A DNA stretch of 7,805 bases. It comes from JBFJWU01 sp041623475 [NCBI: bacterium] (lineage in GTDB: Bacteria > J088). The stretch is taken from the NCBI GenBank assembly GCA_041623475.1, contig JBFJWU010000151.1, positions 1 through 7,805 of the forward strand. The letters are read 5' to 3'. Position numbers and translations under genes: made by a program. This document shows, one piece after another, positions 5,901 to 7,805 of this stretch (its first letter is position 1; each line of letters begins with the position of its first letter). A model generated the notes under the pieces. The model searched no databases and had not been told where the DNA came from. It was given only the letters and a program-made list of their open reading frames with translations.

Positions 5901-7117
5901 GAGGAGCCCTCCAGGACATCATCAAGCAAATGGCCCATCCGTTCCTTTTTGGTCTGCATATAACCGGCGTTTTCTGAATTTGCCGGCACCTGGATCGGCA
6001 CGCGTTCAACCATTTCCAGGCCAAATCCGTCCAGTCCGACGATCTTCTTGGGATTGTTGGTCATCAGGCGGAATTTGCCAACCCCAAGGTCCTTCAGGAT
6101 CTGCGCGCCAAACCCATAGGTTCGCAAGTCAGGTGGAAAACCGATCTTCTGGTTTGCTTCAACCGTATCGAATCCCTGGTCCTGCAGCGCATAGGCGCGA
6201 ATCTTGTTCAACAAACCAATCCCGCGTCCTTCCTGGCGCAAATAGACCAGGACACCCGCCCCTTCCTGGACAATCATCTGCAATGCCATTTCCAACTGCG
6301 ATCCGCAATCGCAGCGTAAGCTGCCGAAAACATCGCCCGTCAGGCACTCACTATGCATCCGGATCAGGGTCGGAGTATCGGGCGTCGGATCGCCCAGAAC
6401 GATTGCCACGTGCTCGCTGCCGTCAATTACATTACGATAGCCGTGCAACGTAAAGTCAGTGCCAAAGCGCGTCGGCAGTTTCGCTGACGAAATACGCTTG
6501 ACCAGTGTTTCCCGCTCCAGCCGGTAGCGAATCATGTCGGCGATACTGGCGACAACCAGCCCGTGCTCGCTGGCAAACGCTTCCAGTTCCGGGACGCGCG
6601 CCATCGTCCCGTCATCATTCATGATTTCGCAGATTACGGCGGCTGACGTCCGACCGGCCATCCGGCACAGGTCAACACTGGCTTCCGTATGCCCGGCGCG
6701 GATCAGGACGCCACCCTGCCGAGCTTCCAGCGGAAAAACGTGCCCCGGGCTGACCAGGTCGCTGGGACGGGAATCAGGCGAAACGGCAACCCGGATCGTG
6801 TGCGCGCGATCATGGGCACTGATGCCGGTTGTTACCCCTTCGCTTGCTTCAATACTGACGGTGAACGCTGTTCCGTGTGAATCATCGTTTTCGGGAACCA
6901 TTGGCGGCAATTTCAATCGGTCGACAATTGTGTGGTCAAGGGACAGGCAAATCAAACCACGGCCGTGCTTGGCCATGAAGTTCACGGCCTCCGGTGTCAC
7001 GGCATCTGCCGCCAGGATCAGGTCGCCTTCGTTTTCCCGGTCTTCGTCATCGACCAGAATGACAATCTCGCCGCGGCGAATCGCATCGATCGCCTCATCA
7101 ACGGTCGCCAGGCTCAC
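5897..7117 (-). CDS. ribBA: Bifunctional 3,4-dihydroxy-2-butanone-4-phosphate synthase / GTP cyclohydrolase II
   Basis: 406 residues, the normal size of the two-domain enzyme. The N-terminal RibB domain (about 1-200) makes DHBP from ribulose 5-phosphate. It carries the acidic loop DDEDRENEGD (23-32), ISAHDRAHTI, SPGHVFPL, GHTEASVDL with H143, and CEIMNDDGTMAR with E164. The C-terminal RibA domain (about 205-400) opens GTP to the diaminopyrimidine that starts riboflavin synthesis. Its zinc ligands C258, C269 and C271 are present in SECLTGDVFGSLRCDCG, followed by LRQEGRGIGL, the D330-L-R332 motif with Y334, and LMTNNPKK. Both active sites look complete, unlike some RibBA proteins with a degenerate cyclohydrolase half. 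The start is GTG 7117, overlapping the ribE stop as GTGA, with AGGA at 7124-7127 6 nt upstream. Confidence 0.97.
   Translation of the reverse strand: MSLATVDEAIDAIRRGEIVILVDDEDRENEGDLILAADAVTPEAVNFMAKHGRGLICLSLDHTIVDRLKLPPMVPENDDSHGTAFTVSIEASEGVTTGISAHDRAHTIRVAVSPDSRPSDLVSPGHVFPLEARQGGVLIRAGHTEASVDLCRMAGRTSAAVICEIMNDDGTMARVPELEAFASEHGLVVASIADMIRYRLERETLVKRISSAKLPTRFGTDFTLHGYRNVIDGSEHVAIVLGDPTPDTPTLIRMHSECLTGDVFGSLRCDCGSQLEMALQMIVQEGAGVLVYLRQEGRGIGLLNKIRAYALQDQGFDTVEANQKIGFPPDLRTYGFGAQILKDLGVGKFRLMTNNPKKIVGLDGFGLEMVERVPIQVPANSENAGYMQTKKERMGHLLDDVLEGSS
5907..5912 (-). promoter_or_regulatory. Strong ribosome binding site GGAGGG for ribH
   Basis: The - strand reads GGAGGG 6 nt before GTG 5900, within the last codons of ribBA. 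This is the strongest Shine-Dalgarno seen in the operon, consistent with high lumazine synthase output from an overlapping start. Confidence 0.65.
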
Positions 7118-7728
7118 AAAGCGTCCTGACGCTGGGCCAGCTGTCTTGCCAGAATTTCGGCAACTTGTTTTGCCACCGGATCCGCCTCCATATTGGCCTT
7201 GTCCCCCACGTTCAGTTCGCCCAGATGGGTTTCCTGCTGCGTGTGCGGGATGATGTTAACCGTGATCCCTGCATCGGTCCGGCGATTGATTGTCAAGCTG
7301 ACACCGTCGATCGCAACCGATCCCTTGACCGACAACGCAGCATCCAGAAATCCGGGCCGCGAAAATTCCAGGATTACGTCATCACCACTGGGTGTTCTGG
7401 ACATCAATTCACAACAACCATCAACGTGCCCCTGAACAATGTGTCCGCCCAATGGATCACCAGCGCGAATCGCCGGCTCCAGATGGACCCGGCGCCCATT
7501 CGCCCAGCTACCGGCCGTCGTTCGTTCGAGCGTCTCACCGCTCAGGTAGAACGTTCCGCTGTCCTTGCCAAGCGTTTCGACCGTCAGGCAGACACCGTCA
7601 ACGGCGACGCTGGCCCCTGGCTCCAGGTCCCAGTCGGGGCGAAGTCCAACGATGTCGATCTGCAGGCCCTCGCCGCGCTGCTGGACATTCGCCAACACGC
7701 CCTGGGCACGAATGATACCGGTAAACAA
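7114..7728 (-). CDS. ribE: Riboflavin synthase, alpha subunit type
   Basis: It performs the last step of riboflavin synthesis, dismutation of two 6,7-dimethyl-8-ribityllumazine molecules, usually as a trimer. Two tandem lumazine-binding barrels are visible. Barrel 1 (about 1-90) has MFTGII, VAVDGVCLTV (41-50) and SGETLERTT. Barrel 2 (about 95-190) begins at GGHIVQGHVDG (94-104), then VAIDGVSLTI (138-147), IIPHT (159-163) and NMEAD (179-183). Start choice: the frame extends to an ATG at 7758, which adds ten residues and has no Shine-Dalgarno. The family almost always begins MFTGII. Here the codon before F is TTG 7728, preceded at 5 nt by AGAGGA. I therefore call a TTG start and 204 residues; 7758 remains an alternative. 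It is the first gene of the operon and overlaps ribBA by GTGA. The symbol ribE is also written ribC in some organisms. Confidence 0.95.
   Translation of the reverse strand: MFTGIIRAQGVLANVQQRGEGLQIDIVGLRPDWDLEPGASVAVDGVCLTVETLGKDSGTFYLSGETLERTTAGSWANGRRVHLEPAIRAGDPLGGHIVQGHVDGCCELMSRTPSGDDVILEFSRPGFLDAALSVKGSVAIDGVSLTINRRTDAGITVNIIPHTQQETHLGELNVGDKANMEADPVAKQVAEILARQLAQRQDAL
7124..7127 (-). promoter_or_regulatory. Ribosome binding site AGGA for ribBA
   Basis: The - strand reads CAGGAC with AGGA 6 nt before GTG 7117, inside the 3' end of ribE. It supports the GTG start that forms the GTGA overlap. Confidence 0.5.
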
Positions 7729-7733
7729 GGCTT

Positions 7734-7739
7734 TCCTCT
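7734..7739 (-). promoter_or_regulatory. Ribosome binding site AGAGGA for ribE
   Basis: The - strand reads AAGAGGAAAGCC then TTG 7728, a spacing of 5 nt from AGAGGA. It lies inside what would be coding sequence if ATG 7758 were used, and so decides for the TTG start. Confidence 0.6.
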
Positions 7740-7760
7740 TGGTGTCATTGTAACCCATCG

Positions 7761-7789
7761 ATTGTCGATATTTGCAGCTTCCGGCGCAA
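7761..7789 (-). promoter_or_regulatory. Candidate promoter of the rib-nusB-cdsA operon
   Basis: On the - strand TTGCGC (7784-7789) is followed after exactly 17 nt by GACAAT (7761-7766), matching 3/6 and 4/6 of the sigma-70 consensus. Initiation would be near 7754, leaving about 26 nt before TTG 7728. A short inverted repeat ATCGA-TTG-TCGAT (7757-7769) overlaps the -10. The -10 alternative TACAAT at 7746-7751 would leave almost no leader. The call is weak, resting on spacing and position. Confidence 0.3.
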
Positions 7790-7805
7790 AAAAACGGGGG
7801 CGGGC
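7788..7805 (-). terminator. Possible 3' half of a rho-independent terminator or attenuator (cut by window edge)
   Basis: On the - strand the window begins with a GC-only run (GCCCGCCCCCG, 7795-7805) directly followed by seven Ts (7788-7794). This is what the 3' arm and U-tract of an intrinsic terminator look like; the matching 5' arm (G-rich) would lie just outside the window. It could end an upstream gene in the same direction, or be the expression platform of a leader controlling ribE. Confidence 0.4.

Noticed and set aside
5635-6453. 272-codon open frame on the + strand
   Set aside because: It is antisense to ribH and ribBA, both with complete family motifs; the translation is proline- and arginine-rich, as expected of a GC-rich shadow frame.
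6534-7253. 239-codon open frame on the + strand
   Set aside because: Antisense to the RibB domain and the end of ribE; serine- and arginine-rich composition typical of a shadow frame.
7759-7787. FMN riboswitch directly upstream of ribE
   Set aside because: The visible leader is far too short to hold the aptamer and none of its conserved words is present; it could only lie beyond the right edge.

Overview
The window is protein-coding almost end to end. It looks like a chromosomal segment of a Gram-negative bacterium of moderately high GC (estimated by eye, not computed). Support for a Gram-negative host is a secreted multi-domain protein of the 'choice-of-anchor D' type plus a conserved block of core housekeeping genes. 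The phylum cannot be fixed from the sequence: a proteobacterium, myxobacterium-like or acidobacterium-like host would all fit. No mobile element, CRISPR array, tRNA or rRNA is visible.

Left part (1-2682, + strand): the 3' end of a large cell-surface or secreted protein. It has a beta-propeller-like repeat region that continues past the left edge, three immunoglobulin-like ASH (choice-of-anchor D) modules, and a C-terminal fibronectin-III-like domain. That last domain is split by an unusual hydrophobic hairpin with an arginine cluster and a lipobox-like cysteine. Middle (2683-3687): a small cupin protein on the - strand, convergent with the large gene, and a divergently transcribed single-pass membrane protein of unknown function on the + strand. 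They share a roughly 120 bp promoter region.

Right part (3688-7805, - strand, reading right to left): a tight operon ribE - ribBA - ribH - nusB - M17-N-like gene - cdsA. Riboflavin synthase, bifunctional DHBP synthase/GTP cyclohydrolase II and lumazine synthase supply most of riboflavin synthesis; ribD is not in the window. NusB is the transcription antitermination factor, and CdsA makes CDP-diacylglycerol for phospholipid synthesis. Between nusB and cdsA lies a 154-residue protein resembling only the N-terminal domain of M17 leucine aminopeptidases, without the peptidase domain. Three junctions are 4-nt GTGA overlaps and one is a TAATG overlap, so the genes are probably translationally coupled. 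A candidate promoter and an upstream T-run that looks like the end of a terminator suggest transcription begins just before ribE.

Most of the window is ordinary core genome and I see no clearly new multi-gene system. The items most worth a second look are the membrane-hairpin insertion in the surface protein, the stand-alone M17-N-like protein embedded in the operon, and the terminator-like element upstream of ribE, which could be an attenuator.
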